Source of the DNA: Melampsora larici-populina 98AG31
Lineage: Eukaryota > Basidiomycota > Pucciniomycetes > Pucciniales > Melampsoraceae
Reading direction: 5' to 3'
Assembly: GCF_000204055.1 (NCBI RefSeq)
Contig: NW_006768782.1
Coordinates: forward strand, 714,467-778,466
Length of the DNA: 64,000 nt
How positions within the stretch are numbered: position 1 is the first letter of the stretch; each line of letters begins with the position of its first letter. The notes beneath the pieces were generated by a model. That model searched no databases and had not been told where the DNA came from. It worked only from the letters and a program-made list of their open reading frames with translations. The position numbers and the translations under genes are program-made. Positions 35,648-48,300 of the stretch are shown in pieces.

Positions 35648-37471
35648 ATGTCCAAGAAATCAAATTCTCCTCCTCCTTGGAACTTGATTCTCTTTCTCAT
35701 GATGGTCATGATTCCAGTCACATATCAAAACATGATTACTGGGACAAAGGATGCAGCATCCAAAGTCTCAAGGACAGACTATGAAGAGTTTTGGTCATCT
35801 ATGGACTCCATCCTGTCACCAATCTTGCCACAGATCTCTCATGATGTGTCCCAATGGTCAGAGTTTCCCTCAAATGATGATTACCAAGGAGGGCCCAAAA
35901 TTGGAAGCCAAATAAAACCTCCAAATCACCAAGAAATCCAAAGCCAAGGCCTAGATCATGCTGAAGATTTTGGACAGAATTTGGAATCTTATCACAGGGA
36001 AATGATAGAGTCACCAATTAAGGCTATAGTTCATTCCAAAAACATGGTTGAAAAACAGGCAGGGGTAGATTTCAACACAGAAAAGTCAAGTAATGATATT
36101 CCAAAAAAAAGACCAATTGGTTCATCCAGTAAATTGAGATATATTTGGAATAAAAAAGCATCATCTGACGGCTCTGGTGTGGACCATGATCATTCATACT
36201 CTGAAGAGCTCCACAGAGATAATGTAAATCTTTATCAGAAGAAACAACCCTCAAATAGCTTACCAGACCAAGTCTTAGATTCCAATTATCAATCTGAAGA
36301 CATATTAGAGTGTGTACACAAGGATATACCACAGCTGAATCAAGAGATGTCAAAACATGATAGAGAGAATGTTGAGACATCTAGTGACCTAAAAGTGATT
36401 GAAGATGTACAACAAAGAACAAAAATGATGGACAGTCCCATCATCTCAATCCCTGATTTTTTCTCACATGAACCAGATAGAAAGCTTGCATATATTTCAA
36501 AAGATTGTGTTCTTAAACTGCAGAGTAAGATTATATATAATCTACAAGATGGAATGGATACATTGGTAGTGAAGGAAGCAACAAATATTTGGAATGAGCA
36601 ACTTCTCCTCCCTTTTGTTTATCATGTGATTTCACATGATCCTCAATCTCAGGTATCAAAAAAGGCAATGAAACTGGCTGCCATCATTTTTGCAGGTTAC
36701 CATCAAAAGTTTATGTTACCTCATGAAAGGATACATCCTCAGAATCTTGCCAGTTTTTTGGCTTGGACTACAGATATATTCCATCAAATTACAAATCCCA
36801 AGCTCAACTTGACTTCATCAAAAGGAAGAGAGGAAGAAGAGTCAAAAGTCCTTGGTCAAGGAAATTATCTGCATCCAGTGGCACATGCATTGCGTGTAGT
36901 GCATGGAAAACCACACTCTGACCGCACAATATTTTCTGCAAAGGCCCGTTACAGTAATCGTTTCACCAGTGGCTTCATTGGGGAATGGGAGAAAGACATG
37001 CAGAAACAGAAATATCAAAGTCAAATCACATGGGTAGGTAGTTTTTGGAAAGACTGGAACAGTAAAGCAGAAGAGATATGGAAGAAAGGTAAAAGAGGAT
37101 ATATAGCTAAATCAAAAACCAATGGACATGATAAAGACTATGCACACACTTCTGAGCCAATCATGTCAAGCAATATTTCAAAAGATGATGAGGATATCCA
37201 AGATGAAAGCCCAGATACAATATGCAGATTGAGCCTTGGGTTTTCATATTTGATGAGGTCATTCATACCAGAATATTCATCAATATGGGATGTGAGTGAA
37301 GACGATTCTACCTGCAAGATCCTGTATACATTTCTAAATCACAAAAGAAATGATAGCCAATCAAAGTTTTTTTGGTATATGCTCTTGAAGTGGAGAAAGA
37401 GAAAAGTTCAAATCAGTAAAAGCTCACTGAGATCTAGACACAAAAGCAAAAGACAAGATTTGGATAAATAG
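35648..37471 (+). CDS. Large secreted protein, tandem copy 2
   Basis: Single exon, 607 residues, ATG in the same position as copy 1 (MSKKSNSPPPWNLILFLMMV). The signal peptide and the segment TGTKDAAS-VSRTDYE-FWSSMDSIL are nearly identical to copy 1. The acidic middle differs by many substitutions and small indels, and the C-terminal 300 residues are highly conserved. Both frames are intact, so both copies may be functional. The high divergence of the middle relative to the ends fits either relaxed constraint or diversifying selection, which cannot be separated here. Confidence 0.8.
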   Translation: MSKKSNSPPPWNLILFLMMVMIPVTYQNMITGTKDAASKVSRTDYEEFWSSMDSILSPILPQISHDVSQWSEFPSNDDYQGGPKIGSQIKPPNHQEIQSQGLDHAEDFGQNLESYHREMIESPIKAIVHSKNMVEKQAGVDFNTEKSSNDIPKKRPIGSSSKLRYIWNKKASSDGSGVDHDHSYSEELHRDNVNLYQKKQPSNSLPDQVLDSNYQSEDILECVHKDIPQLNQEMSKHDRENVETSSDLKVIEDVQQRTKMMDSPIISIPDFFSHEPDRKLAYISKDCVLKLQSKIIYNLQDGMDTLVVKEATNIWNEQLLLPFVYHVISHDPQSQVSKKAMKLAAIIFAGYHQKFMLPHERIHPQNLASFLAWTTDIFHQITNPKLNLTSSKGREEEESKVLGQGNYLHPVAHALRVVHGKPHSDRTIFSAKARYSNRFTSGFIGEWEKDMQKQKYQSQITWVGSFWKDWNSKAEEIWKKGKRGYIAKSKTNGHDKDYAHTSEPIMSSNISKDDEDIQDESPDTICRLSLGFSYLMRSFIPEYSSIWDVSEDDSTCKILYTFLNHKRNDSQSKFFWYMLLKWRKRKVQISKSSLRSRHKSKRQDLDK

Positions 37472-37934
37472 TCTAATCCAATTGCAGTGAGTAACATTAT
37501 CATCTATTATAAGTGTTTGAAGATAAAAAAAATCATAGCCATGCAATCGAGTGTCTCTTTCCAAAGAAGGAAAACACTACACAGACTCATTTGTATATTC
37601 ACCTGGTGTAAATTTTCAATCATGAAGAAAATTCACTGCACACCTTAGAAATGATTAAAAGTAGAAGACTTTATTCTGGTGTGTTGAAGGCTGGTGGGGA
37701 TAAGAATCTGATTTGGGATTTGTGCCATATGGACTGCCATTGAGAACTATCTTCTGTTCACAGCAAGAGATGTTACAACCCCAGCTACTAAAAATCCACC
37801 TTCATATTTTGGCCAATACATGAATGATTGAGACAACAAACTGTTGTCCAATATTCCCATTTTGATGTTGCATATTGTCATCAGATATCACATTTATATG
37901 TATTGATCTGAAAGTTGGCTCCATGGAATACCAA

Positions 37935-38066
37935 GGGGTTTCAAGTCAGGATATTTTTGTGAAAATTCTCATGAAACAGAGAAGTTTTTAAAATTTATGT
38001 GAAATTTTACGGTCTTGAACAACTTGTTGTACTGCAAAATACCGTAAAACTTTGGACTTGAAACCC
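37935..38066. mobile_element. Short foldback repeat, MITE-like
   Basis: GGGGTTTCAAGTC on the left pairs with GACTTGAAACCCCC on the right. An inner pair TTTACGGT/ACCGTAAA is also present. No convincing target duplication (CAA on the left, TAA on the right), so the borders are approximate. Confidence 0.45.
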
Positions 38067-38203
38067 CCTAATTTTCCAAAACATTTTTATATGTTTTGAT
38101 TTGGTTTGTCAAGAAATGTGACTTGTTAAAGCGGTCTCAACACAATCCTGACAATTACACAAGTCTGAAACTAAATTGCTACAAAGATACAAACTGAGAG
38201 CAT

Positions 38204-38552
38204 TCACAGTGGCGACCCCCAAATTGGGGCTACTGCCAAATAGAGCAATAGGGCCCCAGATTTTTGCTGCCGTGGCGGGCCTTATTGCTAAATATATTTG
38301 GGGCTGACTCCAAATTTTGACCCTTGGTTGTCAAATTTGACAACAATAGCGGCAAGCCCCAAATTGCCACACTCGCCAAACCCCATACTTCACATGTGTA
38401 AACACACCTATAATACGCCTCAGAGTATGTGTAACCCATACTCTTCACCAATTTGGAGCCCGCACCACTGCATCCCGAGTGGTTTAGTGCCCCACTAAAA
38501 TTGGGTTTGGTCAATTTGGGGCCTTGATTTGGGGCCCAACCATTGTGAGTTG
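38204..38552. mobile_element. GC-rich MITE-like repeat
   Basis: The left end CACAGTGGCGACCCCCAAAT and right end TTTGGGGCCCAACCATTGTG are imperfect inverted repeats. The interior is filled with CCCCAAATT/AATTTGGGG units in both orientations, clearly unlike its AT-rich surroundings. No coding capacity. No target duplication was identified, so borders are approximate. Confidence 0.5.
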
Positions 38553-38559
38553 GAACATG

Positions 38560-41500
38560 TTTCAACTTAAGGGAATAGGTAAAGTGGCTTAGTAGTGATA
38601 GTGAAATATGACAGACTTCCTCGTGTTTTCATTCCATCATCTTTTTCAAAATTTGTATGATGTATGGTGAAGAGCTTATTGTAATGGTTTTCAAGTTAAT
38701 TGTTGTTAAATTTCATTTCACGCTTTTTACAACTTACTCTTTCCTCATTACTCTTTTTGTCTTTATTGGGTTCATCCATCATCTTCATCAACAAAAACCT
38801 CTTATACTTTATCTCAAGTTTAGTCTAGATTTTTGCCACCCACCATCCCACCCTTAGTGTGTTGTAGAGTGATATTATATTTTTTGTAGTGTTTAATCCA
38901 CCCCTCGGGTCTCTGGTTTAGTCCTCACACTGCAATTCTGCTCAGGCCCTCCGGGGTCGTCCAGCGTTTAGCAGTAAAAAACCCTCGTCTGATTTCTAAG
39001 ATCCTACGATTGCCCAAACCTCTTCCCTGTGGATGCTCTAAAGAATAAAAATCACATGATACCATAACATAACCCGGAAACTGGATTAACTGTACTAACT
39101 AGCTTAATGAAAATATGCCCACTATAAAAAACCTAGAAGACATGAGGATGAAGAATAAAAATGTGACCAATGCCTAATCTTTATGAAATAAACCTAAAGC
39201 TAAGAATACTAATACTACCACTCGTATAGGGAGATGGGAAGGTGGGGCGAAATATCCTGATTTAAAGTAAATGAAAAGGATTAAAAAACGTGAGTTGAAG
39301 ATGGATAGACTTTCGACGAAGGTGGATGCTGTGGGAAAGTTGAGAACAAAAGTGATCAACAACTATGATGTCATAGGGGAAAAAACCGACCCGTCACTTA
39401 CGGGTTCACATGTAATTGTACGATTCCGACTTTCCCATTCCACAATATCGATCCATTCCGAGATGACCAATGCTCCAATGTCCATATGTGGGAGTCTTGA
39501 AAGCAGAATGAAGGTATGTACATACATAGTTTTAATAATTCATTATATCGTGATCAAATTTTTCAAGTCCCGGGCCACTTTATATGGAAGGAATTAACCG
39601 ACCAAATTTGATTTTCACGCGACACGTTCTTCTGTCCCAATGAACTTATTGCTTCACTTTAGCTCTCAAGGTAAGCAAGGATAACGCAAAAGCCATATAT
39701 GCTTTGCCTTACATTATATGACGTGAACCCACATAGAGAGCTAGTGGAAGACAAAATCGAATCCAATAGCTGATGTGAAAGACCTTTGGAGTCGTTTCCC
39801 CATCGACTATCAAACCAACAAGGACGCCAAGGATAAAATTGAAAGTCATCATCAAACGTTGCAACAATAATCAGTTCACCTTGATCTGCATCGTGCAGAC
39901 AGCTAATCGAAACTCTGAGCGTAATCTTGAGCCGTGCCCTCCGCATCGGTCCATCAAAGAAAGCCACTACACCTTACGGACGGAAACTCAAATGTCAATG
40001 GACATGGTATGAAAAACGTAGTTCACATACAGACGCAGAAAAGTTGGGGTCTGTTAGGGTGCTTGATTGCCTGGGTGAATATGTAGATTGTGTAATCTTC
40101 TTGGCCGTCCGTGCCAACAGGTATCAATGATAGAATTAGGGTGCAAACTGGTTCAAAGGAAATATATTTATACAGGCGGCTCTCAAAGCGTTTTCCTCAA
40201 CATCAACTTGAATCTTTGTGAGAAAGATCTATCATACTTTTCGAAGGTGTCTGTAGGAATTCTTCAATTTTCATTTGGGTTCTACACCTTGCTGGTTTTT
40301 TGTCACGTTGTACTTCTCTGGGTTGATAAGATTGTTTCAACCAAATATTGAATTGGCAATGAACAGAACAGTTATGAGCTCTGTCGACAAAGATTTTTCG
40401 CATAGAAAATTTATTTGGGCGTCTTTACAAAAATGTTGAGACCGAAAGATGATATGATTGATGGGTCACGCATGCATAAAGTTACAACCAAAAAAGCTAC
40501 TGGTGCTCAGCATCAAGGGTGATAACTTGATAAGTGATGTGACGACCCTTGGAGCCGCGCGCAATAAAATTTACAAACAAAAAGATGCCAAGGAAAGCTT
40601 GCACCCACCCGCCGCGTTCACCGTAGAGAGGATTCCGCAGCGAGCGAAACGGAACTCCGAGCGAAATCCTGAAGCAGGAGTTCCGAATCGGTCCAGCACA
40701 GAAGATGAACCTAGTGACTCGAAGCGCCAATGGTGTGAAATACATACTCATCTTCCATGAGGTGGAAAAGTTAGGGTCCTAGTCTTTCTTCTTGAATGTC
40801 GAGACTCGAGATAGGCATTTTACAGGGTGGAAATCGTGGCGCCTGTCCGTCGCCGACCGGGACCGCTGAACAGAACCAGGGTACAAAGCCAATATACGGC
40901 GGCCCTCAAAGACCTTGATGTAAAATTGCCTCCAGAGTTCGACGAAAGAAAACGAGTAAGCTTTGTGTTGAAGTTGAAGTTGACTGTGTAAACGGTTTAC
41001 AATGCCTTTTCTTTGAGTTTCACGCCGTTCTCCTTTGGTGTCGCAAGATATATTTGTTCAGATGCAACCGTTTTCACAGGTTTGCACATCATGGTTCGAT
41101 ATGAAGGCCACGCCAAGAGTCATCGCCAAGGCTGCCGAAGTTCACTTCATCGACAAAATTTTGTTATAGTTTTTGTTACCTTGAACTTAGCAAAGCCCCA
41201 CGCTGTCGCCTCGCGACCTGCTGAGTTGATCGTTACCTGTGCACCTTGAGAATGCGATCCTCGTTGACATGTTTAAAGGCTCCAACGAAAGGATCCTCCC
41301 GTGTTCCTCATTCCTTGTCCTGGTTGTGAATTTTAGCTTTCCTAAACATTTCCAAAGATATTTGCAATCTCATATTTTCTTCTACATTGACAATGCACAC
41401 AAATGTATGGTCTATTCTCAAGTAAATTCGCCGCACTTTCTCTTTTTGCTATTCCTCCTCTCTTTAAAATCCTGTTGCATTTTTCTGATTCTATCTTTAT

Positions 41501-41740
41501 ATTTTGCTTTAACAGAACGGTAGTAGGAAGTATCGCACAGGTCAGTAATTGACAAAGGTTCTTGTGCATGTCTTTTCTTGGATTTTTGTCTGATTCGGAT
41601 AGACTGTTTGGCTTGAATGTACAGGTATCCTTCTTGTCCGTAAGTTTGTCAAACTCTACGATCCGTGAACCTTGCTTTGTTTTACCGCGCTCTCGGGTTG
41701 AACTGGATTGTTCGGCGGATCGGCACATGAAAATTGACAG
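38560..41740. other. Region with a diverged internal duplication, no intact gene
   Basis: Two blocks, about 39920-40220 and 40640-40945, align in the same orientation. Shared elements are CGNATCGGTCCA, AAAAGTT(G/A)GGGTC and (A/C)GGCGGC(T/C)CTCAAAG. Both encode a similar plus-strand peptide (LRIGPSKK...EKLGS against FRIGPAQK...EKLG). Stops and frame changes interrupt both. They look like remnants of a duplicated gene that I do not recognise. The N-terminal exon of the transporter that follows may also lie at the right end of this stretch. Confidence 0.35.
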
Positions 41741-43518
41741 ATCGCAGGTTACATCTTGGCTCGCAAGAAGATTATCACTCCAAAATGCAGAACAAGTTTC
41801 AACGAAGCCAACAAGTGCGTTACTCATTCATCCATTCATAGAAGCTTTTGAAACTTAATGTTATACCGTCCATGTCATCCTCAGCGTTTTCTTTACTCCC
41901 GCTTTCATCTTCACGAAAATAGCTTTTCAGCTGAAAGCCTCTCAGATCGTAGAGCTTTATGTAGTCATCATAAGCTTTGCAGTAGTTACCATTGTGTCCG
42001 CTGCTTTAGCTTACTTGCTAGGCCTACTCCTACGTCTCAGTCCATCCGATCGAAGGTTCACAATGGCTGTTGCTATGTTTATGAATTCGAACTCATTACC
42101 CATAGCTCTAACAATGAGCCTACTAGACAACTCCGGTCCAAAAAATATATTTCAGTGGAGCGAAGATGATACGAAATTGCAGGTGCGATTTTCAATCATT
42201 TTGTCGAAACCGAGCTTTTGGGGTATCGACCTTTTGACATCGTTTAATGATTTCTAGCAATCCGCGAGGTCTACAGCGTACCTCGTACTTTATAGTACAC
42301 TCGGTTTAGTTCTCCGATGGAGTTATGGTGTCCGTCTTCTTTCAGCTCCAAAACCAGAAGACGAGCAAGATAAAGCTCAAAAGCAGAACAAACGGAAGTT
42401 TTGGAGTTCTAAGAAAGAAATTCCTTCAACTCCAACAGCAGACGAAACACACGATAAACACCCATCCGAACATGCTGACGAGTCTCCTCGAGTAGAAGAC
42501 TGTCCTGATCTGATGATGATACAACATGGAGAGGGTAGGATTAAGCCCACACTTTGGAAAAGGGTATTGACAAGGCTTCACAATTTTCTCAAAGCTTTGC
42601 ATCGGTTCATGAACCCCACCTTGTAAGTTTCTCCACTCAGCTCGGTGAGAGAAAAAGTATAAACCACAAGGAACCTAAGACATCTTTTATGGTCGTAATA
42701 CGTAGGTATGCATCCATCGCTGCATTTCTCGTAGTAATCATTCCAAAAGTGCAGGGTTTTATCAGGAGCATAAAGCCTCTTGAAGGGTATGCTGATTCCC
42801 TTTTCAACTCCTCTGCTGATTCATCACGGTCTAATGTATGCATTTCGCACGTCCATATCAATCATCTTAGTGGCTTGCAGTTTGCAGCAGACGTCTCAGT
42901 GCCTCTAACAATGGTAGTTTTGGGTTAGTCTAATCTTCTATGTAATCAGGGGAGAAAATACAAGAGTTCTGCTAATACATTATTCTAGGCGCCTACTTTC
43001 ACAACCCTAAGCCCGAGTCATCACAGACTCCAGGCGAATCTGATGAATCAGATGAACAAATAGAATCAGAGAAGAAAGTCGTCAAGGGGCGTTGGAACAA
43101 GATCATTCAAGGATTAGGACCACCTGCTGAACGTGATACGATGCTCGTAGGAATCTCAGCTCGGCATTTCTTAACTCCTCTGATAGTAGTACCGATTCTT
43201 TATGCAGTCACTGCTGCTCTTTCATATCCCTCAGATAGCTCAGCTACCTACCCAGATCCAATCAATGATCCTTGTTTCTTACTAGTGATGTTATTATTAG
43301 TTGGATCGCCACCTGCTATAACATTAGTTCAAATGACTAATTCAAATAAATTTCCAATCGGTTCATTATCTTATCAACATCAAAAAGAATTTAGTCTTAG
43401 ATTCCAAAGATTGATTTCTAAAACTCTTTTGATTGCTTATGTATTTATAACTCCCTTCACTATCATTATCTTAGTCTTTGTAGCTATAATTATTCTTCAA
43501 AAACGTTCAATCAATTAG
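41741..43518 (+). CDS. Auxin-efflux-carrier-like (PIN-like) membrane transporter, N-terminus unresolved
   Basis: Six exons (41741-41814, 41885-42182, 42258-42622, 42706-42828, 42871-42923, 42989-43518) sum to 481 codons including the stop and keep phase. IAGYILARKKIITPKCRTSF, followed by NVFFTPAFIFTKIAF, is typical of the fungal membrane-transport/auxin-efflux-carrier family. MAVAMFMNSNSLPIALTMSL is its most conserved core, and QFAADVSVPLTMVVLGAYFH and the final three or four hydrophobic helices follow. The large hydrophilic loop (residues about 150-280) is Lys/Glu-rich, as in the yeast relatives. The family moves small organic anions across membranes; the substrate here is unknown. No start exon could be assigned: the first visible exon begins in phase at an acceptor (TTGACAG|ATCGCAGG). 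Confidence 0.8.
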
Positions 43519-44083
43519 GTTTTTCTTTCTTTCTAAACAAGGTATCATTTTTCATTTTTCATATATATTGTACATAGATCCTTTTCAAAAGGATTAGTTT
43601 ATTTAACAGATAAATCTGTTTGAATCACTGGTGCTTCACGGGTTATAGATACGATACATAGATGCAATGATTATTCTTCATAGGGAAAAAAAGAACTTTA
43701 CACATCAAATATCTTATAAACAATATTCCAAGCTTGGAATCTCAGCCCACCAGAATCCGATTCCTACTGTCTTGAATTTACATCTTGTACAACAAGTCAA
43801 GCTTAACCCCCCAAAAAACTTATCACGAATTTGCTCGATTTTTGCGGTTTGTTTGAGCTTTGTAACAGATAGAGTTGTACAGCACTTCATTCACTTTATC
43901 AAATATCCTTCTCTTCATTTTTTCTCAGAAAAGAAAGTCAAATCTATCTAGACAAGCCTATTTCAGTCTGATGTGATGGGTTTTTTTGACGTACACGTCC
44001 CCACGCTATATAGGAATTGTAATCATCGGGTTCGGGACAAAGCCTGGCCCTGCCGCTGCAAAAACTTGAATGATTACTTAAAC
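43519..44083. other. Intergenic up to the LTR element
   Basis: 3' flank of the transporter and short AT-rich sequence. It ends with TAAAC (44079-44083), the target duplication of the retrotransposon. Confidence 0.5.
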
Positions 44084-45357
44084 TGTCAGCTTGACTCTAG
44101 AAGTGCGAGTAAACTTGCTCTAGAATCAAATGACAAGTACTTACAAAATGTATTTTATCGAGCTTTTAGGAAGAATTCCTATCTGCTGAGAGAAATTAAT
44201 TTTCAATTCTTTGTAAGTAAAAAAGACTATAAGCGGTATTTATAGCTGTCTATGGTGTGGTATAAAACCCACTGCCAGTGTATCAGAAAGTGCACTCACT
44301 TAATGATCTGCCGAGGTGAATACGTAGAACGTAAAATGGTCCTGGGTAACGCTTTAGCGCTGATTTGATAAAACAAGTCTTTATCAAAAGATTTCTAGCC
44401 GGGATTGAAGGATCTTTAGTCGAATGGTTACTACCAAGCGATCTTTAACGTCCTAGTTGATGCGGATAGAGAAGATGAACGAAAAGAGGAAAAAGGGAAA
44501 TAGGTCCGAACAAAAGAACTAGCGCAGAGCGATGAAGAAGTCTAAAGGAGGATTCTTGAAAGCAATACTAGTTTATCTTTTCAACGGAAGGAGGAAAAAG
44601 GTTGTGTTTTGATCTTCTTAACAGTAAAAGATAAATGTTCTGGGTTTTAGGATTTTTAAATTTTATCAGAGATGATCTTTCTTTCTTTTAGGAGGAAAGG
44701 TTAGCTATTTAAAGAGTTAAGAACTCGTTTGGATGGATATGAAATCTAGTTTGTAATTTTAAGGGTTCCCGTAGTGCGTCATCGAGCATATCTTGGACTA
44801 GTCCCTGATGTCGTAACAGGGCTGGTTGAGGGTATGCTTCGATACGCCTGGATTAGTTAATTAATCCCTGCTGGTTGCCTTCTTTGAAGGTAGAGTTCTT
44901 TTTACTTGTTTGATCATAAACGAAAAAAGAATTTGGTTTTAATTTGTTCCTTAAGTTCTTTTAACTTATAACTGTTTATGTAAAGTATTTCATTATACTG
45001 CACTCTTGAAACTCGAGTGTAAGAGGTGTCTTGTTCATATATTTGTATATATATATATATATGTATTCTTTTAAAATAATATACACTGCCAGCATAGATG
45101 CCTCGGGTTGAGAAATCCGAGGCATCATCGGAGGCAAATCCTCGGACAGACCTTGTCCGAGGTTTTCGCCCGAGGTATTTTTTTGCCCTGGAAATAACCT
45201 CGGATCAAAACCTCGGGAAGCTTCTGTCCGAGGTTTTGCATCCGAGGATACCTCGGATTACAAAATCCGAGGTAAATATGTTGGCGGTGATAATGGTGAT
45301 ATGTTTGTTAGTCTGTTAGAGTGTTATTTGCGCAGCAAAAACCTCTTCTGGCTGACA
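44084..45357 (-). repeat. 3' LTR (interrupted by a 206-bp MITE)
   Basis: 1274 bp; subtracting the MITE and its 3-bp duplication leaves 1065 bp, exactly the length of the other LTR. Because the element is read on the minus strand, this is the downstream LTR. Confidence 0.93.
45084..45289. mobile_element. 206-bp CACTA-like MITE inside the 3' LTR
   Basis: Ends are CACTGCCAGCATA and, inverted, CACCGCCAACATA; the interior is built of CCTCGG/CCGAGG units. It is flanked by ATA (45081-45083 and 45290-45292). The other LTR at the same position (about 53855-53860) reads AATAATATAATGGTG without the insert, which proves the borders and the 3-bp duplication. CACTG termini and a 3-bp duplication fit the CACTA superfamily. 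A second copy of the same length lies at 56944-57149 in inverted orientation. Confidence 0.92.
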
Positions 45358-45385
45358 CTCACCGGGGTCGGAAAAAAGAAAAAGT

Positions 45386-48300
45386 CTACTTAGAGTTTTT
45401 CTTTTCTAGTCTGAATTTTCTGAGGACTACTGAAGCATTTGCTATTTTGTTTTCTTGTAGCCATTCGTCATAATCTGATGTTTTATCTTTATATCTTACT
45501 AAGTAGAGTCGAATGTCTTTGCCTGATAGTTTCACTCTTTTATGGTCTAAAACTTTTTGGACAATCTTAGGACCTTCGTTGTCAAATGGTATTATTTCCT
45601 CTGACTGTTGTCTGTTTGGGAATTTATCTATATCATTGGATTTAAAGTGTTTTAGTAGCGACACTGGAAAGGTGGGGTGCTTTCGTGCAAATTCTCCCGT
45701 GAGTATTACTTCTACCGCGTTTGGTCCATGTAATTTAACAATAGTGAAAGGCCCCACGAAAGAGTCTTTGAGCTTTTTCGGGCCTTGGATATTGTTGAAA
45801 TTAATTGTAGAGATGAGGACTTTATCTCCTATGATGAATTCTGGTTCTCGGTGAGATTTGTCCCACCGATCTTTGTTATATTTTGCTGATTCTTCTATAC
45901 AATTTTGTGCGTGTTGTCTTGATCTACACAGCATATCGTGGAAACTGAGGGATGTGGGATGAACTTGAATCGTCTTGTCCATTACCATGTTCTTAGGGGT
46001 CCTTGGGTTGTAGCCTCTTTCAATCTCGAAAGGAGTTTTTCCCGTAGTACTGTGTATACTTGTGTTGTATGCTAGTTCTAAAGCAGGAAGAAGAGCTTTC
46101 CAATCGTGGGTATAACCTTCTTTATCTTTGAAGTTCAAACCAAAAGCGCAATACCTTCTTAGCATATCTTCCAGGCTTTGAATCATTCTTTCCGCTAGTC
46201 CATCTGTTTGAGGATGATATGATGTAGACATAGCTAATGTAGTTCCCATCAATCTTGTTAGACCTCGCCAAAACTCTGATGTAAACTTAGGGTCTCGGTC
46301 ACTGATAATAATTCGTGGTAAGCCACAGTCTGTAATAATATTTTGCCAAAACAACATTGCTGTCCCCGCTGCGTCTATTTCCTTGTGGCACGGTAGGAAT
46401 CTGGCTCTGCGGGAAAATCTATCCACGACTACTAGAACACTGTTCACGTTATCACTACCTGCTGGTGGTAATGCCGTCACGAAGTCCATATTAATGACCT
46501 CCCATGGAAACTTTGGTTCTTCGATTCTTTGAAGTAGTCCAAATCGTTTCCCTGTCTGTCTATTAGCCTTTTGACATCTTTCACATGATTCTATGTAGTT
46601 CTGGATATCTTGTTTCCATGTCGGCCACCATGCTGTGGACGCCATGCGTTCTACAACTTTCTCTTCGCTGAGATGTCCTGACATAAAGTCATCATGACAA
46701 ACTGCTATCAGTTTTTCAATGTCATCTTTGCTACATATGGCTAGGGCATTCGTGTGTTTTTCTTTGTAATAGAGTAGTCCCGAGACGAGGGAGAATTTTC
46801 CTTCTAGAAAGGGCTCTTTCCATTCTTTATCTAGCGTGCTTTCTAGAATAGTATCTTTATGCTCTGATCCGAAGATTTTTACCAAAGTTTTTATATTAAA
46901 GTTGTTCTCGTAACTTTCTTCTATCTTGTTGAAGAATTTGTCTGATAGTTCGCATAGACTAATACCCATAATTGGTACATCTCGATCTACATCCTCTGCT
47001 TCCCATGCTGGGTTATCCGGATTGTTAGGCATCGCCATTCTACTGAGCGCGTCTGCGTTACTATGTAGAATCCCGGGCCTATGTGTAATGGTCATGTATG
47101 ACTTATATTCTTGGATAGCCATTTGCCATCGCAGCATGTGCCTTGTTGGGGTTTTCGTGTTTAAAAGTGATTTAATGGCCTGACAGTCTGTTATTACCTC
47201 GAAATAAATGCCGTCGAGGTAATAATGTAGCTTGTTTAGCGCCCATACTAAAGCTAAACATTCGAGCTGGGGCGCTCCATAGCGCTTCTCACTTTCTTTC
47301 AGTTGTCTGGATATAAAACATACTGGCCCATTTACCAATTTCTCATTGATGATTTGTTTCTGATGTAGCGCTGCTCCTAGGCCTAAGAAACTCGCGTCTA
47401 CATATAGAATAAAAGGTTTATTAAAATCCGGCTGTAAGAGACACGGCGCTGAAGTTAACAAATATTTAACCTTGTCCCACGCTTTTGCCCTTTCGTCAGT
47501 GATGGAAAATTCCACTCCTTTTTTCAGAAGGTAATATAATGGGAAGGTTACTTTCGCATAATTCTCCAGATACATTCTATAGTAACTGGAGAATCCGAGA
47601 AAGCTCTGGATATCTTTAACATTTTTAGGTAAAGGACGGTGTACAACTGCTGCCACTTTATTTTGGTCTATGGCTAGGGTTAGACCAGAGACTATATGTC
47701 CTAAGGCTTTAACTTCGTGGAATCCGAATTTACATTTATCTAGGGAGACCGTTGCTCCTAACTCTTTAATTTTGTTCATGATAGACTTTAAAGTTTCGAT
47801 ATGCTCTTCCCATGACTCGTGGAACACTATAATATCATCAATGTAAACTATTATGTGTCCATTTCGTAGTTCTTCATAGAATTCAGTGTCCATCATTTTT
47901 TGGAAAAATGCTGGCGCGTTTTTGATCCCAAATGGCATTCTTTGATACTCAAAGATTCCCAGATGGCATATGATACGCAGGAACTTTTTACTGCTGTCCG
48001 CTACTATGTTCTGATGAAACCCTTTCACCATGTCCATGGTAGTGATATACATTGATCTTCCCAAGTTTGTAATAACCTGTTCTATTCGTGGCATAGGGTA
48101 TCTATCTGGGACTGTGTATGCGTTTAGTGCTCTAAAGTCTCCGCACACTCGTGATTTGCCTCCATGCCAAGCTACAACACAGGGAGTAGTTATCTCTACG
48201 TCCTCATTTTGTTGAACTTTCCTCAGGATACCAAGTTTCAACAGCTCGTTGATATGTACCTCGAGTTCTGCTCTGTTTCTGGGACTGGCTGGGTAGGCTG

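Noticed and set aside
41239..41523. Hydrophobic frame as the first exon of the transporter
   Set aside because: It is hydrophobic but shows no family motif and no in-phase donor leading to the exon at 41741.
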